This document shows positions 1 through 6,309 of a DNA stretch of 11,950 bases, piece by piece; position 1 is the first letter of the stretch; each line of letters opens with the position of its first letter. This stretch comes from Bacteroidales bacterium (GTDB lineage Bacteria; Bacteroidota; Bacteroidia; Bacteroidales; UBA932): NCBI GenBank assembly GCA_017615445.1, contig JAGAAD010000104.1:1-11950 (forward strand), given 5' to 3'. The translations under genes were made by a program, and so were the position numbers. The notes under the pieces were generated by a model. It worked only from the letters and a program-made list of their open reading frames with translations, was not told the origin of the DNA and did no database searches.

Positions 1-1
1 G

Positions 2-1432
2 CTGACAGACATAACCTCCAAGCAGTACAAGGAGGGATTCGTGACGGATGTCGAGCAGGAGTATGTGCCGAAAGGCCTCTCCGAGCAGATCATCCGTCAG
101 ATTTCTGCTATCAAGCAGGAGCCCGAGTGGCTGCTGGAGTTTCGTCTGGACGCGTTCCGCAAATGGCAGAAGATGACGCCTCCCACCTGGGGGCATCTCA
201 AACTGCCGGAGATAGATTTTCAGGATATTATCTACTACGCCGCGCCGAAAAAGGACTCGGAGCGCCCGAAGGAGATAGACCCGAAGCTGCAGGAGACCTT
301 CGACAAACTTGGTATTCCCATCAGCGAGAGAGAAGTGCTCGCCGGCGTTAAGTCGAAGGTGGCCGTGGACGCGGTCTTCGATAGCGTCAGTGTCACCACT
401 ACCTTCCGTAAGGCGCTGGCCGAGAAGGGCATAATCTTCTGCTCGTTCTCCGAGGCGGTCCGCGAGCATCCGGAGCTTGTCCGAAAGTATCTCGCGACCG
501 TGGTCCCGGCAGGCGATAACTTCTATGCCGCCCTGAACAGCGCCGTCTTCTCGGACGGTTCGTTCTGCTACATCCCGAAGGGGGTGAAGTGCCCTATGGA
601 CCTGTCCAGCTACTTCCGCATCAACGCGAGCGGCACGGGCCAGTTCGAGCGCACGCTGATCGTGGCGGACGAAGGCTCGCAGGTCTCGTATATGGAGGGC
701 TGCACCGCGCCGATGCGCGACGAGCATCAGTTGCACGCCGCGGTGGTGGAGATCGTGGTGGAAGCAGGGGCGGACGTGCGCTACAGCACGGTCCAGAACT
801 GGTATCCGGGCGACGAGCAGGGCCGCGGTGGCATCCTGAATCTCGTCACCAAGCGCGGCATCTGCCGCGGCGAGGGCTCGCACCTCAGCTGGACGCAGGT
901 GGAGACCGGCTCGGCCGTGACATGGAAATATCCGTCCACCATTTTGAAGGGCGACAACAGCTCGTCGGAGTTCTATTCCGTCGCCCTGACCAACAACTAC
1001 CAGCAGGCCGACACGGGCACAAAGATGATCCACCTCGGGCGGAACACGAAGAGCCGCATCATCAGCAAGGGCATCAGCGCCGGCCATAGCCAGAACTCCT
1101 ACCGCGGACTCGTGCGCATGAACCCGGGCGCGGTCGGAGCGCGCAATTACTCGCAGTGCGACTCCCTGCTGATCGGCTCGCTCTGCGGTGCGCACACCTT
1201 CCCCGTGATCCAGAACTCATGCCCGAGGGCGATCGTGGAGCACGAGGCCACCACCTCCAAGATCAGCGAAGACCAGCTGTTCTACTGCAACCAGCGCGGC
1301 GTGCCTCCCGAAGAGGCGGTCAGCCTGATCGTCAACGGCTACGCGAAGGAGGTCCTACAGCGTCTGCCGATGGAGTTCGCGGTGGAAGCGCAGAAACTTT
1401 TGTCAGTGTCCCTCGAGGGATCAATCGGATGA
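2..1432 (+). CDS. sufB: Fe-S cluster assembly scaffold subunit SufB (5' partial)
   Basis: SufB is the scaffold core of the cytoplasmic SUF machinery; with SufC and SufD it builds Fe-S clusters from persulfide sulfur. The reading frame is open to the first base of the window. The residues before the GTG at 41 ([10 protein letters not shown]) fit the conserved SufB N-terminus, so the true start lies upstream and about 13 visible residues precede that GTG. Diagnostic SufB segments are present: MEGCTAP (the Cys equivalent to the E. coli sulfur acceptor C254), [41 protein letters not shown] (the Cys equivalent to E. coli C405 at the SufD interface), and the closing [16 protein letters not shown]. 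The stop overlaps the sufC start as ATGA (1429-1432), which suggests translational coupling. The identification is near certain. What is missing is only the first few residues and the promoter. Confidence 0.97.
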   Translation: MTDITSKQYKEGFVTDVEQEYVPKGLSEQIIRQISAIKQEPEWLLEFRLDAFRKWQKMTPPTWGHLKLPEIDFQDIIYYAAPKKDSERPKEIDPKLQETFDKLGIPISEREVLAGVKSKVAVDAVFDSVSVTTTFRKALAEKGIIFCSFSEAVREHPELVRKYLATVVPAGDNFYAALNSAVFSDGSFCYIPKGVKCPMDLSSYFRINASGTGQFERTLIVADEGSQVSYMEGCTAPMRDEHQLHAAVVEIVVEAGADVRYSTVQNWYPGDEQGRGGILNLVTKRGICRGEGSHLSWTQVETGSAVTWKYPSTILKGDNSSSEFYSVALTNNYQQADTGTKMIHLGRNTKSRIISKGISAGHSQNSYRGLVRMNPGAVGARNYSQCDSLLIGSLCGAHTFPVIQNSCPRAIVEHEATTSKISEDQLFYCNQRGVPPEEAVSLIVNGYAKEVLQRLPMEFAVEAQKLLSVSLEGSIG

Positions 1433-2187
1433 TTATGAACGAAGTACTATTAGATATTCGCGGCCTTCACGCCAGTGTTGAGGGCAAGGAAATACTCCAC
1501 GGAGTGGACCTGCAGATCCGCCGCGGCGAGGTCCATGCGGTCATGGGTCCCAACGGCGCGGGCAAGTCCACGCTCAGCGCCGTGCTTACCGGCCGTCCTG
1601 GCTACGAAGCCACCGCCGGCAGCATCAGCTTCGCAGGGCGTAACCTTTTGGAGATGTCCCCGGAGGAGCGTTCGTGGGCCGGCCTGTTCCTCAGTTTCCA
1701 ATATCCGATTGAGATCCCGGGAGTCAGCATGACCAACTTCCTGAAGGCGGCCGTTTCCGCCCGCAGAAAGGCCTTGGGCCAGCCGGAGCTCAGCGCCGCC
1801 GAGTTCCTCGCGCTGATGAAGCAGAAGATGGCGCTTTTGAAAATGAAACCTGAGTTCGCAAAACGCGAGGTCAATGTGGGTTTCTCCGGAGGCGAAAAGA
1901 AACGCGGCGAGATTTTCCAGATGGCTATGCTCGAGCCAGTGCTTTCGATACTCGATGAGACGGACAGCGGCCTTGACGTGGATGCGCTGAAGATAGTGGC
2001 GGACGGGGTCAACTCGCTGAAGACTCCTGAGACGTCATCTATTATCATCACGCACTATCATAAATTATTGGAGTATATAGTTCCGGACGTGGTGCACGTG
2101 CTGAAGGACGGACGCATCGTCCGCACGGGCGGGAAGGAACTTGCAGATCAGATAGAAGCCGAAGGATTCGAAGGAATCAATGGATAG
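1429..2187 (+). CDS. sufC: Fe-S cluster assembly ATPase SufC
   Basis: This 252-aa protein is the ABC-type ATPase that dimerises on the SufB-SufD scaffold and drives its conformational change. Visible motifs are Walker [10 protein letters not shown] (residues about 40-48), the Q-loop in LSFQYP, the signature SGGEKKR, Walker B followed by the SufC-typical DETDSGLD, and the H-loop in IIITHYH. Length matches the family (about 250 aa). I chose the ATG at 1429, which overlaps the sufB stop and has a purine-rich GAGGGA 8 nt upstream. A second in-frame ATG at 1435 would remove only two residues. The 3' end overlaps sufD by 8 bp, so the three subunits are probably made in a coupled way from one transcript. 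Confidence 0.97.
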   Translation: MIMNEVLLDIRGLHASVEGKEILHGVDLQIRRGEVHAVMGPNGAGKSTLSAVLTGRPGYEATAGSISFAGRNLLEMSPEERSWAGLFLSFQYPIEIPGVSMTNFLKAAVSARRKALGQPELSAAEFLALMKQKMALLKMKPEFAKREVNVGFSGGEKKRGEIFQMAMLEPVLSILDETDSGLDVDALKIVADGVNSLKTPETSSIIITHYHKLLEYIVPDVVHVLKDGRIVRTGGKELADQIEAEGFEGING

Positions 2188-2770
2188 GATATTCGTATTA
2201 GGCAGGGACGAAGTTCCGCAGAAGATTGTGCTTGGGGCAGGAGAAAGCCTCAAGGCGACTTTCGTGGCCCTGCCGGGCGCGGATGCCGACCTTGCACTCA
2301 CGGTGGAGCTGACGGGGGAAGGCGCGGAGCTTGATGCCGCCGGCCTTTTCGTCTGCCGTGCAGACGAGCACGTTTCGATCCGGATGAACGTCCGCCATCT
2401 GGCGGGCGGCTGCAAGTCCAACCAGCTGTTCCGCGGGGTCGCGGACGGCCGCTCGAACGTCTGCTTCAACGGCCTTATCTACGTTCAGCAGGATGCGCAG
2501 AAGACCGAAGCCTATCAGTCTTGCAACACCCTGCTGTTAAACGAAGGAGCCCGTGTGCAGACCGACCCTCAGCTAGAGATCTACGCTGACGATGTCATCT
2601 GCTCCCACGGGGCTGCCATCGGATATCTGTCCGCCGACGAACTGTTCTATATGCGCTCCCGCGGTATTCCCGAAGAAGAGGCGCGCCGGCTCCAGATTTT
2701 GTCTTTCCTTTCGCCTGTCCTCAGCAGGCTGCCGGAGGAGTATTACTCGCTTATCGGCTTCCAGAGGTGA
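2180..2770 (+). CDS. sufD: Fe-S cluster assembly protein SufD, short form
   Basis: SufD partners SufB in the SufBC2D scaffold. The C-terminal half is clear SufD. It has PQLEIYADDVICSHGAAIG at about 130-148, whose His143 matches the cluster-site His of E. coli SufD (H360), and then LFYMRSRGIPEEEARR at about 155-170. The protein is only 196 aa; characterised SufD proteins are about 420-450 aa. The missing part is the N-terminal helical domain and roughly half of the beta-helix. No room exists for a longer form, because the start already overlaps sufC by 8 bp and that start has AAGGA 4 nt upstream. I see no frameshifted SufD remnant nearby. It is therefore a genuinely short SufD or an ancestral-type reduced subunit. 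The last 28 bp overlap the DUF2147 gene on the other strand. The family call is secure; function of the short form is inferred. Confidence 0.9.
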   Translation: MDRIFVLGRDEVPQKIVLGAGESLKATFVALPGADADLALTVELTGEGAELDAAGLFVCRADEHVSIRMNVRHLAGGCKSNQLFRGVADGRSNVCFNGLIYVQQDAQKTEAYQSCNTLLLNEGARVQTDPQLEIYADDVICSHGAAIGYLSADELFYMRSRGIPEEEARRLQILSFLSPVLSRLPEEYYSLIGFQR

Positions 2771-3132
2771 GTCTCGCCGATACCCATCACCTTTCCTGAA
2801 ACCTGAAGCATGCCGTCCTTGGTGAAGAGGATGACGCAGTTTGCCTTGATTCCACGGGTGGGATCGCTGATCTTGGCGCCGTCCCAGCGCTTTTTCTCTG
2901 CGTTGTATTTGATGCCCTTGACGAGATCGATGTGCTTGAAGCCGTCTTCCTCCGTCCAGTAGACATAGCCGTCGTAGTTGCCTTCAGCGTTCTTGACGAA
3001 CTCGACCTTGCTGTTTTCTTTCTCGATAAAGTACTTTCCGACGATTCCGTCCGCCTTGTCATTCCTGGCGTTCTGGGCGAATGCGATTGCTCCTGCGAGG
3101 AGGAACATAAGGGTGAAAATGATTTTCTTCAT
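2743..3132 (-). CDS. Exported DUF2147 family protein
   Basis: A 129-aa protein with a classical signal peptide (MKKIIFTLMFLLAGAIAFAQ, cleavage near residue 19-20), so it is exported. The mature part follows the DUF2147 pattern: an opening GIVGKYFIE, the strand VEFVKNAEGNYDGYVYW, KGIKYNAEKKRWDGAKISDPTRG, then a closing LQVSGKVMGIGETHLWKPI. The family is small, beta-rich and of unknown function; in Bacteroidota it is often an envelope protein. I set the start at the ATG at 3132, since a longer frame to 3216 adds a non-signal-like leader and crosses the promoter. It lies tail-to-tail with sufD, overlapping its coding end by 28 bp, and head-to-head with rpsP. The assignment rests on motif order and length, not on an alignment. 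Confidence 0.85.
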   Translation of the reverse strand: MKKIIFTLMFLLAGAIAFAQNARNDKADGIVGKYFIEKENSKVEFVKNAEGNYDGYVYWTEEDGFKHIDLVKGIKYNAEKKRWDGAKISDPTRGIKANCVILFTKDGMLQVSGKVMGIGETHLWKPISE

Positions 3133-3156
3133 TTGTAAGTGGTTTTTGTACAAGTG

Positions 3157-3187
3157 ATTGCAAAGGTAATTATTTTTCGTATATTTG
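3157..3187 (+). promoter_or_regulatory. Promoter of rpsP-rimM
   Basis: A -33-like ATTG at 3157-3160 and a perfect Bacteroidota -7 box TATATTTG at 3180-3187 are separated by 19 nt, the preferred spacing for the sigma factor of this phylum. Transcription would start near 3194, giving a leader of roughly 48 nt to the rpsP ATG. The leader before the ATG is A-rich (TTTTAAAACAGATTCACA) and has no Shine-Dalgarno sequence, as is usual for highly expressed genes in this phylum. Confidence 0.75.
3161..3168 (-). promoter_or_regulatory. -7 box for the DUF2147 gene
   Basis: Read on the - strand, 3168 to 3161 is TACCTTTG, a full match to TAnnTTTG. It sits 28 nt upstream of the DUF2147 start. No good TTTG is found 19-21 nt further upstream, so the -33 element is weak. 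It lies inside the -33/-7 span of the rpsP promoter, so the two promoters should interfere. Confidence 0.6.
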
Positions 3188-3241
3188 CAGCCGCTCTCGA
3201 GTAGGGCACATAGCATTATTAACTTTTAAAACAGATTCACA

Positions 3242-3829
3242 ATGGCTGTTAAAATTCGTTTACAGCGCCACGGAAAGAAGAATTTCGCATTCTTCCACAT
3301 TGTTGTGGCAGACACGCGTGCCCCGCGTGACGGTCGTTTCATCGAGCAGATCGGTGTTTACAATCCCAACACTAACCCTGCTACCATCACTCTTAACTTC
3401 GAGCGTGCTCTTGCATGGCTGAAGGTCGGTGCAGAACCCACCCTCGTATGCCGCAGGATCCTCTCCTATGAAGGCGTTCTTCTTCGCAACCACCTCGACG
3501 GTGGTGTGGCAAAGGGAGCTCTCACCCAGGAGGCCGCTGACCAGAAGTGGAACGACTGGAAGGCTCAGCGCGACGCCAAGATCGAGGCCAAGATCAATGG
3601 TCTGAAGAACGAGGCTATCGCCGCCGCCAAGGCCGCCAAGGCCGAAGAGGCAAAGGTCAATGAAGCAAGGGCTGAGGCCATCGCCAAGAAAGCCGCCGAG
3701 CTCGCCGCCGCTGAGGCAGCAGCAAAGGCAGAGGCTGAGGCAGAGGCTTCTGAGGAGGCCGCAGCAGAAGAGACTCCCGCTGAGGAGGCTCCCGCAGCCG
3801 AGGCTGAAGCTCCCGCAGAGGAGGCCTAA
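3242..3829 (+). CDS. rpsP: 30S ribosomal protein S16 with Ala/Glu-rich tail
   Basis: S16 binds 16S rRNA and stabilises the small subunit. The N-terminal core is typical: MAVKIRLQRHGKKNFAFFHI, then VADTRAPRDGRFIEQIGVYNP and ERALAWLKVGAEPT (about residues 1-85). A linker follows, then a long low-complexity tail of about 80 residues made mostly of Ala, Glu and Lys, Lys-containing in its first half and purely acidic with Pro at the end (AEETPAEEAPAAEAEAPAEEA). At 195 aa it is more than twice the length of E. coli S16 (82 aa); long tailed S16 is a known Bacteroidota trait. The ATG at 3242 is preceded by an A-rich leader without Shine-Dalgarno. The stop overlaps the rimM start by 1 bp (TAATG), and the GAG-GAG codons of the tail (3817-3824) double as a strong Shine-Dalgarno for rimM. 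Confidence 0.98.
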   Translation: MAVKIRLQRHGKKNFAFFHIVVADTRAPRDGRFIEQIGVYNPNTNPATITLNFERALAWLKVGAEPTLVCRRILSYEGVLLRNHLDGGVAKGALTQEAADQKWNDWKAQRDAKIEAKINGLKNEAIAAAKAAKAEEAKVNEARAEAIAKKAAELAAAEAAAKAEAEAEASEEAAAEETPAEEAPAAEAEAPAEEA

Positions 3830-4377
3830 TGCTCCGCATTGGCAAAATTCTCAAGTCCAATGGCACTGACGGAGGTCTCCTCGTGAGCGCTCCTGAAGTG
3901 GAACTTGCTGAAATCGAGGGACCGGTGTACGTCGAATTCGACGGACTGCCGGCCCCTTTCTTTTTTGACGACTGCACGCCGCGCGGGACTTCACGTTATA
4001 TAGTGCACATGACCGGCGTCCGCTCTCTGAAGGACGCTGAGGAGATGGTCGGCCGCGATATCCTGTTCGACGGCGAATTTGAAGAGGACGGTCCAGGCGG
4101 AGACTTCCTTCACGGCCTTTCCGGCGGTTCTCCCTCTGCGCTTGTCGGTTGGACTGTTTTGGACGGATCCCGCCCCGACTCCACCGCGGATTCTGTCTGC
4201 GGCCCGCGTCTGCTGGGCATCGTCGAAGACTTCGAGCCCATTCCCGGAAACTTCTGCCTGTATGTTCGCCGACCGTCAGGGGAACAGGTCATGATCCCCC
4301 TCCACGAAGACTTCATTATGAGCGCTGATCCGGAGGCCCGTTGGCTGGTCCTGGACCTCCCGGAGGGACTGTATTAG
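3829..4377 (+). CDS. rimM: Ribosome maturation factor RimM
   Basis: RimM assists maturation of the 30S head, and its gene commonly follows rpsP. The N-terminal RimM domain is visible (LRIGKILKSNGTDGGLLV at the start, then VYVEFDGLPAPFFFD and RSLKDAEEMVGRDILF). The C-terminal PRC-barrel is at about residues 100-182 (LGIVEDFEPIPGNFCLYV, VMIPLHEDFI, ending LVLDLPEGLY). At 182 aa the length is normal. The start overlaps the rpsP stop by 1 bp, with AGAGGAGG 4 nt upstream inside the rpsP tail codons, so translation is probably coupled to S16. It ends 7 bp before the first 28-nt palindromic repeat. Confidence 0.95.
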   Translation: MLRIGKILKSNGTDGGLLVSAPEVELAEIEGPVYVEFDGLPAPFFFDDCTPRGTSRYIVHMTGVRSLKDAEEMVGRDILFDGEFEEDGPGGDFLHGLSGGSPSALVGWTVLDGSRPDSTADSVCGPRLLGIVEDFEPIPGNFCLYVRRPSGEQVMIPLHEDFIMSADPEARWLVLDLPEGLY

Positions 4378-4383
4378 GAACTC

Positions 4384-4411
4384 GTGTACATTTTCGCAGG
4401 TTTTTGTGCAC
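4384..4411. repeat. 28-nt palindromic repeat, copy 1
   Basis: This copy begins GTGTACA and ends GGTTTTTGTGCAC. The outer 7 bases pair with one G-T wobble. It has the same 28-nt length and the same ends as copy 2, and lies just after rimM in the space between convergent genes. It could be a transcription terminator, a protein-binding site or a dispersed repeat; the sequence alone does not decide. Confidence 0.6.
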
Positions 4412-4435
4412 AGTTGGTTCGTTTTTGACCCTCCG

Positions 4436-4463
4436 GTGTACAAATTAAGGGGTTTTTGTACAC
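4436..4463. repeat. 28-nt palindromic repeat, copy 2
   Basis: This copy begins GTGTACAAA and ends TTTGTACAC, a perfect 9-bp inverted repeat around a 10-nt loop TTAAGGGGTT. It starts 52 nt after copy 1. It is 8 nt beyond the stop of the small membrane protein on the - strand. The right arm GGTTTTTGTACA also occurs once upstream of the DUF2147 gene at 3141-3152. Confidence 0.65.
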
Positions 4464-4470
4464 GGCCGGC

Positions 4471-4713
4471 CTACTCGCCGGCTTCGAGATGGCCTTTATT
4501 GACGATAAAGTGCCGCATTCCGTACCAGTAGCCGAAATATCCTACCCAGCTGAATAACAGAACGAGCAGCCCGAGCCCGAGTTTCGGGAAGAATTTCAGC
4601 GTCTTCTGCCTCCAGAGATCCATCGCTGAAATGAACGCCGGAATAAGGCCGACGAGATATATTATCAATAGCAGGATACCAATCATGATGCAAAAATACA
4701 ATTTTTTCCTCAT
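4471..4713 (-). CDS. Small two-helix membrane protein, unknown function
   Basis: An 80-aa protein not assigned to a family. Two hydrophobic segments are visible: IGILLLIIYLVGLIPAFISAM (about 11-31) and LGLGLLVLLFSWVGYFGYWYG (about 45-65). A basic loop (DLWRQKTLKFFPK) separates them and a short polar tail (HFIVNKGHLEAGE) follows. The loop charge suggests that both ends face outward, but the prediction is weak. The start is uncertain. The first ATG at 4713 gives MRKKLYFCIM, but those codons contain a TATTTTTG -7-like box (4691-4698), so the ATG at 4686 (MIGILLL) may be the real, near-leaderless start. It is convergent with rimM and stands alone. Confidence 0.6.
   Translation of the reverse strand: MRKKLYFCIMIGILLLIIYLVGLIPAFISAMDLWRQKTLKFFPKLGLGLLVLLFSWVGYFGYWYGMRHFIVNKGHLEAGE
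4691..4698 (-). promoter_or_regulatory. -7-like box in the 5' end of the small membrane gene
   Basis: On the - strand, 4698 to 4691 reads TATTTTTG, a match to TAnnTTTG, and is followed by CATC and then the in-frame ATG at 4686. No clear -33 box is seen at the right distance. If it is real, the transcript would start at or next to that ATG. Confidence 0.4.
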
Positions 4714-4755
4714 CCCCCGCCCATTTCCAAGCCCTCAAGGTTCGGTCGTGGAACT

Positions 4756-4904
4756 TTTCGCAGAAGTGCCACACGCTGACCACCTCTAGAGTGTATTCTG
4801 GGGCACATGTGTGTGTGGCTGGGGGCAAAATTGCCCGTAGCCACACGCTGAAGCCTCTCTCAGGGCCTTCTGCGCTTGATGGATGTGTGGCATGTCTGCG
4901 GAAA
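4756..4904. repeat. Non-coding inverted-repeat element R1
   Basis: About 150 bp bounded by related inverted ends. The left end TTTCGCAGAAGTGCCAC (4756-4772) and the reverse complement of the right end, TTTCCGCAGACATGCCAC (4887-4904), match at 15 of 17 positions with one inserted base. Inside are a hairpin at 4813-4846, a 12-bp direct repeat GCCACACGCTGA (4768-4779 and 4840-4851) and TATTCTGGGGCAC (4795-4807). The last part overlaps the final codons of ispE. A related element, R2, lies at 11158-11328. No protein frame belongs to it. Confidence 0.6.
4813..4846. other. Strong hairpin inside R1
   Basis: GTGTGGCT (4813-4820) pairs with AGCCACAC (4839-4846), and GGGCAA (4823-4828) pairs with TTGCCC (4831-4836), with a small internal mismatch. 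It lies 14 nt beyond the ispE stop on the - strand. It lacks a T-tract on either side, so a simple rho-independent terminator is unlikely, though it could protect the 3' end of the queH-ispE transcript. Confidence 0.6.
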
Positions 4905-5645
4905 CAGACCGAATACTGCGGCGCCGCTGCCGGTCATGGAGGAATAAACGGCGCCATCGGCATAGAAGCGTTCTTTCAGGGCGGCGATTTCCGGGTGATT
5001 GGCAAACACGCTGGCCTCGAAATCGTTCACCACGCAGTCGCGCCACTGCGAGACTGGGAGCGCGAGGACTTCGCGCAGAGGGGCGGAAGGTTCGTGTGGG
5101 GTTAATCCCTTATATGCGTCAGCTGTGCGGACATGGACTCCTTCAGGGATTTCGACGCGGATTGTGTATTCTGAAAGGTCGATTTCCGCTGGAGTTAAGA
5201 TATCTCCGCGTCCCGAGCCCCACTGGGGGATATTACGGACGAAGAATGCGCAGTCTGCGCCCAACCTGCCGGCATAATCCTCAAGCTGTGAGACCGAAAG
5301 TCCCAGTTCGAATAACTCATTGAGCATTCGTAAAGCGAAAGCGCAGTCGGACGAGCCGCCGCCAAGGCCGGCCCCGACGGGGATCCCTTTCCGGACGCGA
5401 ATCCGGACCGGGCCGATTCCGCACTCCTGAGCGAGCAACCGCCAGGCCTTGGCGCACAGGTCCGACTGCGGGTCCCAGTCCGACCCCTCGATCCGGATCG
5501 AGAACTTGTCCGCCTTGACAATCTCCAACTCGTCATGGAATGCATCGACCGGATAGAACAGGGTCTCTATATCGTGGAAGCCGTCCTCCCTTTTGCGGAG
5601 CACGTTAAGGCCTATGTTGATTTTCGGAGTAGGGTAGCAGATCAT
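4860..5645 (-). CDS. ispE: 4-diphosphocytidyl-2-C-methyl-D-erythritol kinase
   Basis: IspE phosphorylates CDP-methylerythritol in the MEP route to isoprenoids (GHMP kinase superfamily, cytoplasm). Seen in order: PTPKINIGLNVLRKREDGFH at residues 5-24 with Lys8 at the position of E. coli Lys10; the ATP-binding glycine motif PVGAGLGGGSSDCA at 89-102; GADCAFF at 129-135 with the catalytic Asp131; and the late GHMP motif SSMTGSGAAVFGLF at about 235-248. At 261 aa it is slightly short: other IspE proteins continue with a C-terminal helix after this strand, whereas here only PQTCHTSIKRRRP follows, encoded by the right end of repeat R1. The start at 5645 overlaps the queH stop by ATGA (5642-5645), so both are in one transcript. 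All catalytic residues are present, so it is probably active. Confidence 0.95.
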   Translation of the reverse strand: MICYPTPKINIGLNVLRKREDGFHDIETLFYPVDAFHDELEIVKADKFSIRIEGSDWDPQSDLCAKAWRLLAQECGIGPVRIRVRKGIPVGAGLGGGSSDCAFALRMLNELFELGLSVSQLEDYAGRLGADCAFFVRNIPQWGSGRGDILTPAEIDLSEYTIRVEIPEGVHVRTADAYKGLTPHEPSAPLREVLALPVSQWRDCVVNDFEASVFANHPEIAALKERFYADGAVYSSMTGSGAAVFGLFPQTCHTSIKRRRP

Positions 5646-6232
5646 TCCTTCGGTTTTGAGTATTCACATCCGCAGAAGGTCTGGTTGTAGAAGCCAAGCT
5701 CGCGGATAAGCTCGGCCCGGCGCGGCTGGAGGCCGCCTTTGCGCCAGTTCATGTCCCACCAGACGACGCCGGACACCTTCGCACAAGCATCAAAACCGGC
5801 CTCGTTCACCTGCTCCAGGTCCTTCCAGCGGGAGGAAGCGAGGGTGGTTGTCAGCACAGTGAAATCGTTTGCGGACGCATAAGCTGCTGCCCTGGCGAGA
5901 CGGTAGCGGAAGCACTCCAAGCAGCGGGGACCTCTCTCGAGTGCATCCTCCCGGCCGCGGGCCACGCACGAGAGCCAGTCTGAGTGGTCATAATCATCGT
6001 CTATCCACTCGACTCCCAGCGAGTCGCAGTAACGGATAATCTCCGCCTTGCGCAGTTCGTATTCTTCACGCGGAGTGATGTTGGAATTTGAAAAGAACAC
6101 AGTCGGCTTCAGCCCGTTCTGGACCATGCATTCCAGGATTGCAGAGGAGCAAGGCGCGCAGCACGCGTGCAGAAGGATGCGTCCTTCCGCCGGCGGAACT
6201 AATTTCACTAGAGGTGCTGCACACAGGTCCAT
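5642..6232 (-). CDS. queH: Epoxyqueuosine reductase QueH
   Basis: QueH reduces epoxyqueuosine to queuosine in the anticodon wobble position of tRNA; it is the non-cobalamin alternative to QueG. The family cysteines are all visible in this 196-aa protein: HACCAPCS (C24, C25, C28), GPRCLECFRYRL (C104, C107) and FYNQTFCGCEYS (C187, C189). Conserved FFSNSNITPREEYELRK and TTLASSRWKD segments support the call. It is first in a two-gene unit with ispE. The ATG at 6232 lies only 7 nt after a TATTTTTG -7 box, so the mRNA should be leaderless or nearly so; there is no Shine-Dalgarno. Confidence 0.93.
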   Translation of the reverse strand: MDLCAAPLVKLVPPAEGRILLHACCAPCSSAILECMVQNGLKPTVFFSNSNITPREEYELRKAEIIRYCDSLGVEWIDDDYDHSDWLSCVARGREDALERGPRCLECFRYRLARAAAYASANDFTVLTTTLASSRWKDLEQVNEAGFDACAKVSGVVWWDMNWRKGGLQPRRAELIRELGFYNQTFCGCEYSKPKE

Positions 6233-6239
6233 ACGTCCG

Positions 6240-6247
6240 CAAAAATA
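6240..6247 (-). promoter_or_regulatory. -7 box for queH-ispE
   Basis: On the - strand, 6247 to 6240 reads TATTTTTG. The queH ATG begins 7 nt downstream, so initiation would fall at or beside the start codon. The -33 position has no convincing TTTG. It is divergent from the tRNA-Leu promoter. Confidence 0.55.
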
Positions 6248-6266
6248 CGAAATATCAGACGAAAAT

Positions 6267-6297
6267 TTTGCGAATTAAATAAAACGTACTATTTTTG
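6267..6297 (+). promoter_or_regulatory. Promoter of tRNA-Leu
   Basis: TTTG at 6267-6270, a 19-nt spacer and TATTTTTG at 6290-6297 match the Bacteroidota consensus almost perfectly. The mature tRNA begins 12 nt after the -7 box, so the precursor leader is very short. Confidence 0.85.
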
Positions 6298-6309
6298 CAG
6301 TCCCAAATC

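Noticed and set aside
1156..1428. An N-terminal extension of SufC by 91 codons
   Set aside because: The frame is open, but it overlaps the conserved SufB end in another frame; the ATGA at 1429 gives the normal SufC length.
4384..4463. A short CRISPR array
   Set aside because: Only two units, the middle of each repeat differs, and the spacer-like interval is 24 nt; no cas gene is present.
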